From Streptomyces termitum (GTDB taxonomy: Bacteria; Actinomycetota; Actinomycetes; Streptomycetales; Streptomycetaceae): DNA of 64,000 bases. The translations under genes were made by a program, and so were the position numbers. This document shows positions 41,788 to 50,949 of this stretch, piece after piece (position 1 is the stretch's first letter; each line of letters starts with the position of its first letter). A model generated the notes under the pieces. The model did not search any database and was not told the origin of the DNA. It worked only from the letters and a program-made list of their open reading frames with translations. The stretch spans positions 1-64,000 of the forward strand of contig NZ_BMUL01000023.1 of assembly GCF_014650175.1 (NCBI RefSeq), read 5' to 3'.

Positions 41788-43224
41788 ATGCCGCTCCCTC
41801 CTTCCCGCCCTCCTTCCCGCCCCTCCTCCGTCCTGGCGGCGCTGCTGGACCGCTCGGTGGCGCGGATGGCGGAGGCCGCGGCGGACGCCCGGTGGTACGA
41901 CCGGGAGGCGATCCGCGCCGCCGCCGACATCTGGGACAACAACCTGCGCCCGCTGTTCTGGGCGGCGAGCACGTCCGACGCCGCCGAACGCGAGCGGCGG
42001 GCGACGGCCGTACTGGAGTGGATGGGCGGCTACAGCGACCGGCGACGCGCGTGGATGACCGAACAGGCCGCGCTCGCCGGACACGACGTCGGCCCGTTCC
42101 TCCCGCCGTTCCGGGACCTCCCCGGACGCGACCACCAGGGACACGTCATGGCGCCGCACCACCGGTTCGAGCCGTCGAGCACGGCCGGACTCGCCCTCGA
42201 CTACGACCTGGAGACCGCGTCCGTGCGCCACTTCCAGGTGGAGCGGGCCGGCCCGCTCCTGACCGGATACCTCCAGCTCCGCGCCGACCGCCGGTTCCCC
42301 GTCGAGGACGACGGAGAACCCGCCCTGCTGAACGTGTGGCTGGACGGCGTCACGGAAGCCGTCTTCACCCTGGCCGACGCGCGGGGCGGCGTCGCCCTGG
42401 AGCCGGGAGCGGACGGGGTCGCGGTCCTCCTGGGCCCCGGCGGCCGGATCCGGGCCGCCCGCGGCGAGCACCGCCTCGACGACCGCTCCTGGCACCTGTC
42501 CGACGCCGGCCGCCGCGCGGACGCGGCCCGCCCGCCCCGCGTGCCGCGCCCGCTGCCCCGGCCGCCCGGCGAAGCCCCGGGGCCCGGCGCGGACACCGCC
42601 GCCGCCCTGCTGCGCTTCGCCATGCTGGAGCTCCGCTCGGTGCGGTACGCCGAGCAGGCGGACCGGGTCCCGGTGTCCGACCTGTGCCGGGCCTTCGCCG
42701 GAGCGGGCGGCGAGGTCCTGGCCGCAGGCGCCCGGGACGACTCCCGCCGCGAGGCGGCCTTCCTCGACCTGATCCGCGCCTGGGCCGAGCGGGGCGGTCC
42801 GCGCCTCGCCCGCTGGTTCGCGTCCGCGCTCGGCGACCGCCGGGACCTGCTCGGAGAACTCCCGGAGCGCGAACGGCCGGTGCCCTCCCTCGCCGACGCC
42901 CCGCCCCCGCCCGCCGCGCCCACCCGGGCGGTGCTCCTCCTGGCCGCCTGGACGGCCGCCCACACCCGCCACGGCAAGGAGCACCGGGCCCTCGCGCGGC
43001 TCCAGTTGGCCCTCCCGCCCCGCTCCGACGCGCCCCCCTCGGGGCCCTGGCGGATCAGTACCGGGGACGGCACCGCACCGGAGGTCTTCCGGCTCCGTAC
43101 CGCCGCCTTCGACGGCCCCGGACCCCTCGTCAGGACCCGGACCGGCACCGCCCGCGCCTTCGACCTGCACGGGGGAGCCCTGCACGTCGGCGCCGAAGGC
43201 GGCTGGAGCGCGGCGGCGGACTGA
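41788..43224 (+). CDS. Hypothetical protein
   Basis: A 478-residue protein I do not recognise. After a Pro/Ser-rich start come a helical region (VLAALLDRSVARMAEAAADARWYD), a short β-rich part (LTGYLQLRADRRFPVEDDGEPALLNVWLDG), and a long helical C-terminal half, then a β-rich end. No signal peptide or membrane segment is evident. Codon use and GC3 are typical coding. The upstream 239 bp (41549-41787) hold only the divergent promoters. The next gene starts 13 bp after its stop, so the two probably form an operon. No function can be given. Confidence 0.7.
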   Translation: MPLPPSRPPSRPSSVLAALLDRSVARMAEAAADARWYDREAIRAAADIWDNNLRPLFWAASTSDAAERERRATAVLEWMGGYSDRRRAWMTEQAALAGHDVGPFLPPFRDLPGRDHQGHVMAPHHRFEPSSTAGLALDYDLETASVRHFQVERAGPLLTGYLQLRADRRFPVEDDGEPALLNVWLDGVTEAVFTLADARGGVALEPGADGVAVLLGPGGRIRAARGEHRLDDRSWHLSDAGRRADAARPPRVPRPLPRPPGEAPGPGADTAAALLRFAMLELRSVRYAEQADRVPVSDLCRAFAGAGGEVLAAGARDDSRREAAFLDLIRAWAERGGPRLARWFASALGDRRDLLGELPERERPVPSLADAPPPPAAPTRAVLLLAAWTAAHTRHGKEHRALARLQLALPPRSDAPPSGPWRISTGDGTAPEVFRLRTAAFDGPGPLVRTRTGTARAFDLHGGALHVGAEGGWSAAAD

Positions 43225-43237
43225 CCGGGGACTTGGC

Positions 43238-43855
43238 ATGATGCCGGGTATGACGAAGGCGCAGCGCATCGCGGGTTTCCGCGCGACCGGCGGTTCGGGG
43301 ACCGCCCCCACCACCCGGTTCGGCGGTCGGCCGGCGTGGCTGGCCGGGCCGCAGCGGCCGGTCAGTGCCGCGTGGGGCCGGCCGATGCGCTTCATCGGGC
43401 AGATCGCCCTGGGGCCCGTCCTCGGGCCGGTGGGCGAAGGACGGCTGGCGTACCTCTTCGTCACCCACGCCGACCACGGGGAGGACTTCTTCGACCCCGA
43501 CGTCATCGACCCCGAGGGCGGCGAGAACGCGGTGATCGTGCAGCCGGGCGGCGCCCACGACGGGCCGGTCCTCCCGCTGACGGCCGGACCGACCCTCTAC
43601 GACGGGACCGGCGCGCCCGCTGCCTACACCCCCGACCTCCGCCCCGCCGAGGAGACCGGCGACGGCGACCGGATCGGGGGGACGCCCTCCTTCTTCCAGG
43701 GCGACCCCCACCCGGGCGACGACTCCTGGCGGCTCCTGCTGCAACTGGACACGAACTGGACCCCGTTCCGCCTCCACCTCGGCGCCGCGCCGCGACTCTT
43801 CGCCTTCGTCTCCGCCGACGGCACCCGGGGCCGGCTCCTGGTCCAGGACTCCTGA
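43238..43855 (+). CDS. YwqG/DUF1963-like protein
   Basis: A 205-residue protein whose motifs TRFGGRPAWLAGPQRPV, CGRPM-like WGRPMRFIGQIAL and the late SWRLLLQLDTNW match the pattern of DUF1963 (YwqG family) proteins, where an FGG.P.W box is followed by P...F.Q..L and a W.LLLQLD strand. The biochemical role of this family is not established. ATG 43238 is the first of several starts; ATG 43250 is an alternative. Probably co-transcribed with the preceding hypothetical gene and convergent with the RNA repair operon, with only 17 bp between stops. Confidence 0.68.
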   Translation: MMPGMTKAQRIAGFRATGGSGTAPTTRFGGRPAWLAGPQRPVSAAWGRPMRFIGQIALGPVLGPVGEGRLAYLFVTHADHGEDFFDPDVIDPEGGENAVIVQPGGAHDGPVLPLTAGPTLYDGTGAPAAYTPDLRPAEETGDGDRIGGTPSFFQGDPHPGDDSWRLLLQLDTNWTPFRLHLGAAPRLFAFVSADGTRGRLLVQDS

Positions 43856-43872
43856 CCGGTCCGGCCCGCGGC

Positions 43873-44784
43873 TCAGAAGTCGCCGTAAGCGACCTGCCAG
43901 GTGGGCAGGCCCATGCGGCGCCATACCGCGACCACCCGGTCCCGGTCGTCGAGCGACACGCGGACCGCGTAGCGGGGCCGGACGTGGGCGTCGAACAGTT
44001 CGGCCTTGACGATGTCGTCGGAGCGGCCGTCCCCGGAGGCCCGCATCCACAGCTCGTCGTAGGGGACCTCGTACCGCTCCAGCCACTCCTCCGTCAGCGC
44101 CCGGTGGTCCTCGCTGCGGCCGGAGAGCAGCACGACGCGGTCCCCGTGGGCGCCGCGGAAGGCCCGCAGGGCGTCCCGGACCGGACCGTTGAGCAGGTCC
44201 AGGCCGCAGCGGGTGAAGTCGTACGGCCCCCGGTCGCCGCGCAGCGCCAGCGTGCCGTCGATGTCGCACAGCACGGCCGGCGGCAGCGCCGGATCGGGGA
44301 CGTACGGGGTGACGCCGGGCCGGTCCGCGAGCCATGCGGCGGTCAGCCGCCAGCCGCCGCGCACCGCCTTGGCGTGCTTCTCGGCGAGGATGCGGATGAT
44401 CTCCTCGCCCACCGGCCGCTCGCGGGCCGCGTCGCGGCGCAGGCACTCCTCGACCGGCACATCGGTGAAGTCGTGCACGACGAAGTCGGCCGCCCGGCCG
44501 GTCAGGGCCGCCTTCAGGCGCCGCGGGATGTGCGGGGTGAGGTGGGTGTTGTCGACGACGACGTCGAAGCCGTCGTCGACGGCGGCGCGCACGGCGGCGT
44601 CCTGGATGTCGAGCACCGTCCGCTCGTGGTCCCGCGAGCGGTCGCCGCCCGGCAGGTCGAGCATGGTGCGCAGGTCGTCGAGGTTGACGCGGCGCATCCG
44701 GCCCGCCGCCTCCGCCTGGAGGGCGCGGGCGGCGGTCGTCTTGCCGGAGGCCGGCAGTCCGGTCATCACGTGGACCACGGGCAC
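43873..44784 (-). CDS. Polynucleotide 5'-kinase/3'-phosphatase (T4 Pnkp-like)
   Basis: A 303-residue bifunctional enzyme. The N-terminal P-loop kinase has GLPASGKT (K15) and an NLDDLR segment followed by VVVDNTHLTPHIP, as in T4 polynucleotide kinase. The C-terminal HAD phosphatase starts at about residue 171 with DIDGTLA (D174, D176) and continues with VLLSGRSEDHR and a late DDRDRVV motif. Such enzymes remove 2',3'-cyclic or 3'-phosphates and phosphorylate 5'-OH ends so that broken RNA can be sealed. GTG 44784 sits 2 bp after the stop of the RNA ligase gene, with GAGGAGAA inside the ligase end, so the two are tightly coupled. Together they reproduce the T4 tRNA-repair pair. Confidence 0.92.
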   Translation of the reverse strand: MPVVHVMTGLPASGKTTAARALQAEAAGRMRRVNLDDLRTMLDLPGGDRSRDHERTVLDIQDAAVRAAVDDGFDVVVDNTHLTPHIPRRLKAALTGRAADFVVHDFTDVPVEECLRRDAARERPVGEEIIRILAEKHAKAVRGGWRLTAAWLADRPGVTPYVPDPALPPAVLCDIDGTLALRGDRGPYDFTRCGLDLLNGPVRDALRAFRGAHGDRVVLLSGRSEDHRALTEEWLERYEVPYDELWMRASGDGRSDDIVKAELFDAHVRPRYAVRVSLDDRDRVVAVWRRMGLPTWQVAYGDF

Positions 44785-44786
44785 GG

Positions 44787-46004
44787 TCAGTTCTCCTCGT
44801 CGGTGTTGAAGGGATCGGCGGTCTCGGGGCGCAGGCCGCGCCACACGAGCAGGTCGGTCGGGCGGCCGTCGAGCCGCAGGAACAGGGCGGAGCGCAGCAC
44901 CGGGTCGGCCAGCTCCTTCACCGCGCGGGCGAAGGCGCCCCGGTCGGCGGCGAGCGGCGCGAGCCGTGCGTACGCCTCGTCGACGGCCCGCTCCCGGACG
45001 GTGAACTCCTCCTCCAGGCCCGCCACGACGGACCGCACCCAGGCGTCGAACTCGTCCGGCACCTGCTCCAGGAGGGCGTCCAGCGGCCGGCCGCCCCGCG
45101 CCCGGACCCCGCCGAGCTCCGCCATCGACAGGCCGAGGCCCTGCGCGAGGCGCTTGGCGGAGGTGCCGGCGAAGCGCTGGACGCCGTGCCCGCGCCAGAT
45201 GTCCCGGGCGGTGATCCCGGTGAGGATCTTGTGCAGCCGCACGTACTCGGCGAGCTTGGCCTTGGCCCGTACACCGGACGCGAAGCGCAGCACGAAGCCC
45301 TCGGCGTCGGTGCCGGTGGCGGCCGAGCCGTCGGGCAGCGTGTTCGTCTCGGTCAGCTTGACGAGCGCTTCCAGCGGCATGGGCGGGTGCACGGTGACGA
45401 CCGACCCGACGCCCTCCCACGCCGCCGCGGCCTCGCCGAGCCCGAGCTCCGCGCCGTCCGGGCCGAAGGCGGCGAGCAGGACCAGGTCCCGCCGGTCGCC
45501 GTAGTGCACGACGATCCGGTTCTCCGGGTAGACGATCTCCATCAGGTACGTCACCCCGGGCACCAGCCGCGCGGTGTCGGCGGCGTCCAGCCGGCGCTGC
45601 GCCCACGTCGCCTGGGTGCTGGTGAAGGAGCCCTTGGAGGCGACCCGCCAGCGGCCCTCGTAGTGGAAGACGAGACCGAGGCTCCCGTCGACCTTCTCGT
45701 ACACCTCGAACGGCTCGTCGGGCAGCGCGGGCGCGTGCGGCAGCCGGGCCTCGTGCTCGGAGACGTTGAAGAACTTCGGCAGCGGGAGGGCCACGATCCG
45801 CCCGCTGCGGTCGTCGGCGACGAGGCCGCGGCAGCGGGTGGTGACACGGTTCCAGACGCCTTCGTACTGGCAGACGCGCGTGTACGTGTAGATCGACAGC
45901 GGCAGTTCGGGATGCGACGTGCGGGTCACATGCCCGGCTTCGAGCGCCGCGGCCAACTCCTGGGGCGGCAGCAGCGCGTCGAGCGTCAGGTACGCCTGGC
46001 TCAT
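44787..46004 (-). CDS. RNA ligase, T4 Rnl1-like
   Basis: A 405-residue nucleotidyltransferase ligase. Motif I is YEKVDGSLG with nucleotidyl-Lys104, preceded by RCRGLV; motif III/IIIa lies around TYLMEIVYPENRIVV; motif IV is TDAEGFVLRF; motif V is KAKLAEY. Length, order and the all-helical C-terminal region (about 285-405) fit the Rnl1 family, which uses ATP to seal 5'-phosphate to 3'-OH RNA ends. ATG 46004 follows GGGAGGGAA; the 10-codon extension is unnecessary. It is the first gene of a two-gene operon with the end-healing kinase/phosphatase. Likely substrate is tRNA or another RNA cleaved by a toxin nuclease, an inference from T4. Confidence 0.9.
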   Translation of the reverse strand: MSQAYLTLDALLPPQELAAALEAGHVTRTSHPELPLSIYTYTRVCQYEGVWNRVTTRCRGLVADDRSGRIVALPLPKFFNVSEHEARLPHAPALPDEPFEVYEKVDGSLGLVFHYEGRWRVASKGSFTSTQATWAQRRLDAADTARLVPGVTYLMEIVYPENRIVVHYGDRRDLVLLAAFGPDGAELGLGEAAAAWEGVGSVVTVHPPMPLEALVKLTETNTLPDGSAATGTDAEGFVLRFASGVRAKAKLAEYVRLHKILTGITARDIWRGHGVQRFAGTSAKRLAQGLGLSMAELGGVRARGGRPLDALLEQVPDEFDAWVRSVVAGLEEEFTVRERAVDEAYARLAPLAADRGAFARAVKELADPVLRSALFLRLDGRPTDLLVWRGLRPETADPFNTDEEN

Positions 46005-46067
46005 GGATTCCCTCCCGTGTGCGAGGAGGCCCATTCTTCTGTGCGGGCCGCCGCCCCGACCAGCGAT

Positions 46068-48080
46068 TTAGCGCCCGCCCACGGCCCCCCGCACCGGCCC
46101 CCGGCCGCCGTGCGGCGCGGCGCCCGCCTCCCGCCCGGCCGGTGCGGGCACGGCCGCGTCCCGGCGGGCGCCGTGCCCCTCCGGCGGACCGGCGGGCTCC
46201 CGCAGCGCGGGCACCCGGTCCAGGTGCCGCAGCAGCCGGGCCAGGGCGGTGTGCGCCTGGGGCGCGTCGAGCCGGGCCTCCAGGTGCGCGAGGGCGCGCC
46301 GGACCCGGTACCGGGCGCGCCCGGTGCGCCCGGCCCGGTGGTCGGCGAGGACCAGGGCGTACTGCGCGAGGGCGGTGGCCCAGGTGTCGTGGCCCCCGGC
46401 GGGCTGGGCGAGGGCCCGGCGCGCGGTGCGGGCCGCCGCGGCGGGGGCGGTGCGGGTCTGGATGACGGCCAGGGCGGCGAGGCTGACCATGGGGCCGGGG
46501 CCGCCGGGGGAGTGCTCGGGGACGGTGTCGGCGGCCTGCCGGTAGAGCTCGGCGGCCGAGACCAGGTCGCGCCGCTTCCAGGCGAGCGTGCCGTGCGCGT
46601 GGGCGATCCGGCCGACGAGCGCGTCGTCGCCCGCGAGGACGGCCGCGGGCCAGGCGAGTTCCAGCAGGCAGCGGGCGGTGGCCGGGTCCGCGTCGGCGGC
46701 CAGCCAGCCGGCCAGCCACTGCCCCCGCGCGGTCAGCGCGCTGTCCGGGGGCAGCAGCGGGAGCAGGGCGAGGAGACGGGCGACGCCCTCCGCGCCCCGG
46801 TGGTGCGCCGCCCACCAGAACCAGAGGTGGAGGACGGTCTCCACGGCCGTCTCGGCGTGCACGGGGTGCCGTGCCGCGTGGTCGAGGAAACCGCCCAGGT
46901 CGTCGAGGCCGTCGCGGACGAGGCCCACGGCCTGCTGCTGGAGCCCGGTGTTCCACAGGGTCTCCGCGACGGCCGCCGTGCTCCGGCAGTGCCGGGCGTG
47001 CCGGGCCCGCGCCGCCGCGGACTCGCCGGCCGCCGCGAGCCGTTCGGCCCCGAAGTCCCGGGCGGCCCGGCCCATGAGGAGACGCGGCTCGCGGAGCGGC
47101 CTGGGGGGTGCGGCGGCGGGCGGCCCGGGGGCGCGCAGCACGCCGACCTCGGCCAGGGCGGCGAGTGCGCGCGGCACGTCGGCGGGGGCGAGGTCCGCCT
47201 CCTCGCAGACGAAGACCGCTGCCTGCTCGGTGAAGGAGCCGGTGAAGACGCTCAGGCGCCGCCAGACCGTGCGCACGACCGGATCGCACAGGGCGTGCAC
47301 GGCGCCGATCGACGCCCGGACCGACCGGTGCCGCAGCAGGGGCGCGCCGGGCGCCGCCAGCCAGCACTGCCCGCCCCGCAGCCGGGTGGCGAGCCGGCCG
47401 GGCCCGAGCCGCTCCAGCTGCGCCGCGGCCAGTTCGAGCGCCAGCGGCACCCCCTCCACGAGCGCGCACACCCGGGCGGCCGTCGCCCGGTCCACCGCCC
47501 CGGCCAGGCCCCGCCGCTCCGCGAGCGCGCGGAACAGCTCGGCGGCGGGCGCCGGGGCCAGCGGCGGGAGCCGCAGCACGTGCTCGCCGCCGACGCCCAG
47601 CGGGCGGCGCGCCGTGACCAGCACCCGCAGGGCCGGTACGTCCGCGAGGAGCGCGCGGACCAGTCCGGCGCAGTCGGCGAGCACGGGGTCGACGTCGTCG
47701 AGGACGAGCAGCGGCGCGCCGCCGGGCAGGGCCCGCACGGCCGCCGCGAGTCCCGGGAGCGCGCCGCCGCCCGGTCCGCCGCCGGCCGCCGTGTCCAGCT
47801 CCCGGGCGATCCGGGTGGCCAGCGCCCGGGGACCGGCCGGGACGCCGTCGTGCCAGCGGACGCGCACCACGGTCCGGTGCGGCCCGCCGGGCGGCCCGAC
47901 CGTCGCCTCCCGGCCCGTCGCCTCCCGGACCAGCCGGCTCTTGCCGACTCCGGCCGCGCCCGTCACGGTGACGAGCCGGTGCGTCGCCAGCGCCGTTCCC
48001 AGCGCGGCGAGTTCGCCGTCCCGCCCGATCAGGGCGCCCCCACCGACCTGGCCTGCTGCCCACACGTTCGCCACTCCCAC
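46068..48080 (-). CDS. STAND/AfsR-like NTPase without DNA-binding domain
   Basis: A 670-residue protein: GALIGRDGELAALGTAL, Walker A GAAGVGKS (K47), Walker B LLVLDDVDPV, a sensor VLVTARRPLGVGGE, and GxP motif EGVPLALELAAAQL, the NB-ARC-type array found in AfsR and SARP/LAL regulators. After a winged-helix-like region comes a long helical, TPR-like half from about residue 380. No SARP winged helix or LuxR HTH is present at either end, so it cannot bind DNA in the usual way. GTG 48080 is the first start; GTG 48074 is an alternative. Arg/Ala/Gly-rich C terminus looks disordered. A signalling ATPase is likely; its partner is unknown. Confidence 0.82.
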   Translation of the reverse strand: MGVANVWAAGQVGGGALIGRDGELAALGTALATHRLVTVTGAAGVGKSRLVREATGREATVGPPGGPHRTVVRVRWHDGVPAGPRALATRIARELDTAAGGGPGGGALPGLAAAVRALPGGAPLLVLDDVDPVLADCAGLVRALLADVPALRVLVTARRPLGVGGEHVLRLPPLAPAPAAELFRALAERRGLAGAVDRATAARVCALVEGVPLALELAAAQLERLGPGRLATRLRGGQCWLAAPGAPLLRHRSVRASIGAVHALCDPVVRTVWRRLSVFTGSFTEQAAVFVCEEADLAPADVPRALAALAEVGVLRAPGPPAAAPPRPLREPRLLMGRAARDFGAERLAAAGESAAARARHARHCRSTAAVAETLWNTGLQQQAVGLVRDGLDDLGGFLDHAARHPVHAETAVETVLHLWFWWAAHHRGAEGVARLLALLPLLPPDSALTARGQWLAGWLAADADPATARCLLELAWPAAVLAGDDALVGRIAHAHGTLAWKRRDLVSAAELYRQAADTVPEHSPGGPGPMVSLAALAVIQTRTAPAAAARTARRALAQPAGGHDTWATALAQYALVLADHRAGRTGRARYRVRRALAHLEARLDAPQAHTALARLLRHLDRVPALREPAGPPEGHGARRDAAVPAPAGREAGAAPHGGRGPVRGAVGGR

Positions 48081-48332
48081 CGTCGGATCGACCTCACCGT
48101 CACGACGCCGGCCCCCGGCCCGCCGACCGGTCGGGATTCGCTGGGGAATCCGCAGGTCGTGGATGCAGAACCGTCACTGCAAAGGCGTCACCGCACCCCA
48201 ACGCCCCACCCCGGCGGGAGGTAGCGCCGGGGCCCGACAGATCACCCGTCCCAGTGAAGGGGACGGCACGTCCGGGGGAGGCGAAGGGGGTGGCGGAGCG
48301 GTGGCGGGACGGGGCGGTGGTGGGACGGCGGC

Positions 48333-49034
48333 TCAGTCGGCGAGCGACTGCCGCACCGCCAGGGACTCGCTGCCGGTCCAGTACGTGACCTCGGGCGCGG
48401 CGTCGACGTTCAGGAACGGCGCGCCGGCGGGCAGCGCCACGTCCTGCTCGTACCCCTCGGGCGAGAGGCTGACGCCCATCTTCTCCACCGCGTCCGTCGG
48501 CGCGCCGGTCCGGAAGAGGCGCACGCCCGCGTACGCCTTCCCGCCCGGCCGGACCAGGAACTCCTCCAACTGGGACGGCATCAGCGAGGTCCGGTGGCGC
48601 GCGTCCCCGAACGTCACGGCCGGATACCCGCCCAGGACGCACGGCTCGTCACCGGTGTGGGTCGCCGTGAGCAGCAGGTGCTGGAGCGAGTCGTGCGGCG
48701 AGGACGAGGCGGTGATCGTGAAGGTGTCGTCGGTGCACGGGGTGCCGGGAACGCCGTCGCCCCCGACGTCGCCCGAACCGCCGCCCGTGCCCTTCCCCTT
48801 GCCGCCGCCGCTCTTGCCGGGCGCGGTGGTCGGGGCGGCGGGAGAGGACGGGGCGTCGTCGGGCGCGGCGGACGCGCTCGGGGTCGTACCCGTACGCGTC
48901 CCGGTGGCGCCGGACGACGGCGCGCCCGCCCCCTCGGCCCCGCCGCCGGGCCCGCAGGCGGCGGTCGAGAGCACGGCGGCGACGGCCGCGGCCCCCAGGG
49001 CACAGGTCTTCAGGATCTCGCGTGCGAGGCGCAT
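48333..49034 (-). CDS. Secreted DUF4232-type lipoprotein
   Basis: A 233-residue protein with a lipoprotein signal peptide (basic start, hydrophobic core, LSTAAC with lipidated Cys27), a Ser/Thr/Pro/Gly linker of about 70 residues and a C-terminal β-domain with DTFTITASSSPHDSLQHLLLTATHTGDEPCVLGGYP, the usual opening of DUF4232 domains. Two Cys residues (CTDD and PCVLGG) probably form a disulphide. Anchored on the outer face of the membrane. ATG 49034 follows GGGGGAA. Function unknown. Confidence 0.85.
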   Translation of the reverse strand: MRLAREILKTCALGAAAVAAVLSTAACGPGGGAEGAGAPSSGATGTRTGTTPSASAAPDDAPSSPAAPTTAPGKSGGGKGKGTGGGSGDVGGDGVPGTPCTDDTFTITASSSPHDSLQHLLLTATHTGDEPCVLGGYPAVTFGDARHRTSLMPSQLEEFLVRPGGKAYAGVRLFRTGAPTDAVEKMGVSLSPEGYEQDVALPAGAPFLNVDAAPEVTYWTGSESLAVRQSLAD

Positions 49035-49670
49035 GGTGGTTCCCCCGTGGTACGTCGCGTGGCGCGGAGCGATGGAAGTGACGGCCCGTCAACGATCCGC
49101 CGGGGCGCGGGTGATGGAGTCCCCGTTCCCGCTTCCCGGCGATCCTCCGGTCCGTCGTGGCCTTTGACGGTACGGTCCGCCGGGCGGCCCCGCGTCCGGT
49201 GCGGGGTGGAACTTCCGGGCCGACCTCCGCCGTACCCCCGCGGCCCCTCGGCTCGGCGCCGTACGCCCCAGGTTGACGGGAAGCGGCCCGTGGCGGTCCC
49301 TTCTGCGGCTCCGGTCCACCCCCGCGTACCGGCACGTCTCCGGAAGTCGACGGGAGCCCGGCACCACGGCGGGATGCCCGGCCCGCCGGTCCTTCCTAAG
49401 GTCGTCGTACCGGCCGGCCGGGGAGGGCGCGCGGGCTTCGCCCCCGCCGCTCCGCGGGCCGGCGCGCCGGGCGCGCACGGGGGGCCGCCGGCGGGCGCGG
49501 GCGGTGGCGGCGACGGGGGACGCGGCCGCCGCCCACGGCACCGGGGACCGGCGGACCGCCGGTCCCCGGCACCGCCGCCGGGCCGCGACGGGACGGCCGC
49601 GCCCGCCGCCGGGCGCGCACGACTCACCTGGAGGGGCGAGCAGTTGGGGACCGTCGTCTACCCTGTCGGG
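49035..49670. other. Intergenic region with no supported gene
   Basis: A 636-bp gap between the divergent lipoprotein and histidine kinase genes. Frames are open only because of GC skew and encode Arg/Pro/Gly-rich text without family features. It holds the two promoters, but I cannot assign -10/-35 boxes with confidence. A GGAGGGG ribosome-like site at about 49630 precedes TTG 49644, an alternative start of the kinase. Confidence 0.5.
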
Positions 49671-50912
49671 ATGTCCGCGCTGGAGGCCCTCCGCCCACGG
49701 CTCGCGGCGGTGGCCCTGGCCGTCGGGTTCGCCGTCGCGGGCTGTCTGATCGGCACCTTCTACCACCCGGCGCCCTGGCCGCCGTTCGACCGCTGGGCCT
49801 ACGCGTTGACCCTGCTGACCGCCCTGCCCCTCGCCCTGCGGGAGCGGTGGCCGCTCGGGGTGCTCGCGGCCACGGCGGCGGCGTTCGCCGCCTACCTGCT
49901 CCTCGGCTACCAGCCCTCGCTCAACTTCTGGTGCCCGGCGGTCGCGTTCGTCTCCGTCGCCGCCGGGGAGCGGCGCGGCCGGACGGCCTGCGGGGCGGTG
50001 GTCCTGGCGGCGGTCATCGCCCTCAGCGGGGCGTGCGGCCGGCTGCCCTGGCCCGTGACGGCCGTGCAGGCGCTGATCGTCCCCGCCGTCGCCTGCGCCT
50101 TCGGACTCGCCCAGCGCCGGCTGGCCCGGCGCAACGCGGAACTGCGGCGGCTCACCGTCCTCCTCGACGAGCAGCAGCGCCAGGAGGCCCGCCGGGCCGT
50201 GCTCGACGAGCGGTTCCGGATCGCGCGCGAACTGCACGACACGATCTCGCAGCACATGACCATCGTCACCCTCCAGACGGGCCTCGCCCAGTACACCTTC
50301 CGCTCCGATCCCGACGCCGCCCACCGGGCCCTCGGCGTCGCCGCCACGGCCGGCCGGGACACCCTGGACGACCTGCGCCGCCTGCTGCTCGTCCTGCGGA
50401 CGTACGACCTCGCGGACCCGGACGGCGGGCCCGGCGCGCCCGGCCCGGACGCCCCGATCCCCGACGACCTGCTCGCCGACATCGGCCGCATCCCCGCCCT
50501 CGCCGAACGCCTGGAGGCGGCCGGTCTGCGCGTCGAGGTCGGCTTCTTCGGCCCGCGCCGCCCCCTCCACCCCGGCGTCGAACTGTGCGCCTACCGCGTC
50601 GTCCAGGAGGCGCTCACCAACGTCGTCAAGCACTCCGGGGCCCGCGCCGCCGCCGTCACCGTCGCCTACCGGGACCGCGAACTCCGGGTCACCGTACGGA
50701 ACGAGGGGCCCCCGGGCCCGGACCCGTCGCGGCGGGCGCACGGGGCCGGCTCCGGCCGGGGTTCGGGGCACGGCTTGATCGGAATGCGGGAACGGGCGAA
50801 GATCTGGCACGGCTCGCTGACCGCCGAGGCGCGCCCCGGGGGCGGGTTCGAGGTGTGCCTCCGCCTCCCCCTGGAGGAGCCCGCCCGCCCGGACCGGGGG
50901 CGGAGCGGCTGA
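49671..50912 (+). CDS. Membrane sensor histidine kinase, NarL/DesK-like
   Basis: A 413-residue kinase with four or five N-terminal transmembrane helices (about residues 8-150), a HisKA_3 region RFRIARELHDTISQHM (His189), and a GHKL ATPase with YRVVQEALTNVVKHSGA (N-box) and HGLIGMRERA. The usual DxGxG box is altered to RNEGPPG, common in this subgroup. It should phosphorylate the response regulator encoded 37 bp downstream. ATG 49671 lacks a good ribosome site; TTG 49644, nine codons upstream, has GGAGGGG at proper distance and may be the true start. Confidence 0.9.
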   Translation: MSALEALRPRLAAVALAVGFAVAGCLIGTFYHPAPWPPFDRWAYALTLLTALPLALRERWPLGVLAATAAAFAAYLLLGYQPSLNFWCPAVAFVSVAAGERRGRTACGAVVLAAVIALSGACGRLPWPVTAVQALIVPAVACAFGLAQRRLARRNAELRRLTVLLDEQQRQEARRAVLDERFRIARELHDTISQHMTIVTLQTGLAQYTFRSDPDAAHRALGVAATAGRDTLDDLRRLLLVLRTYDLADPDGGPGAPGPDAPIPDDLLADIGRIPALAERLEAAGLRVEVGFFGPRRPLHPGVELCAYRVVQEALTNVVKHSGARAAAVTVAYRDRELRVTVRNEGPPGPDPSRRAHGAGSGRGSGHGLIGMRERAKIWHGSLTAEARPGGGFEVCLRLPLEEPARPDRGRSG

Positions 50913-50949
50913 ACCGAGGCGCGAACGCCTCCCGAGGCCGAGGAGCACT

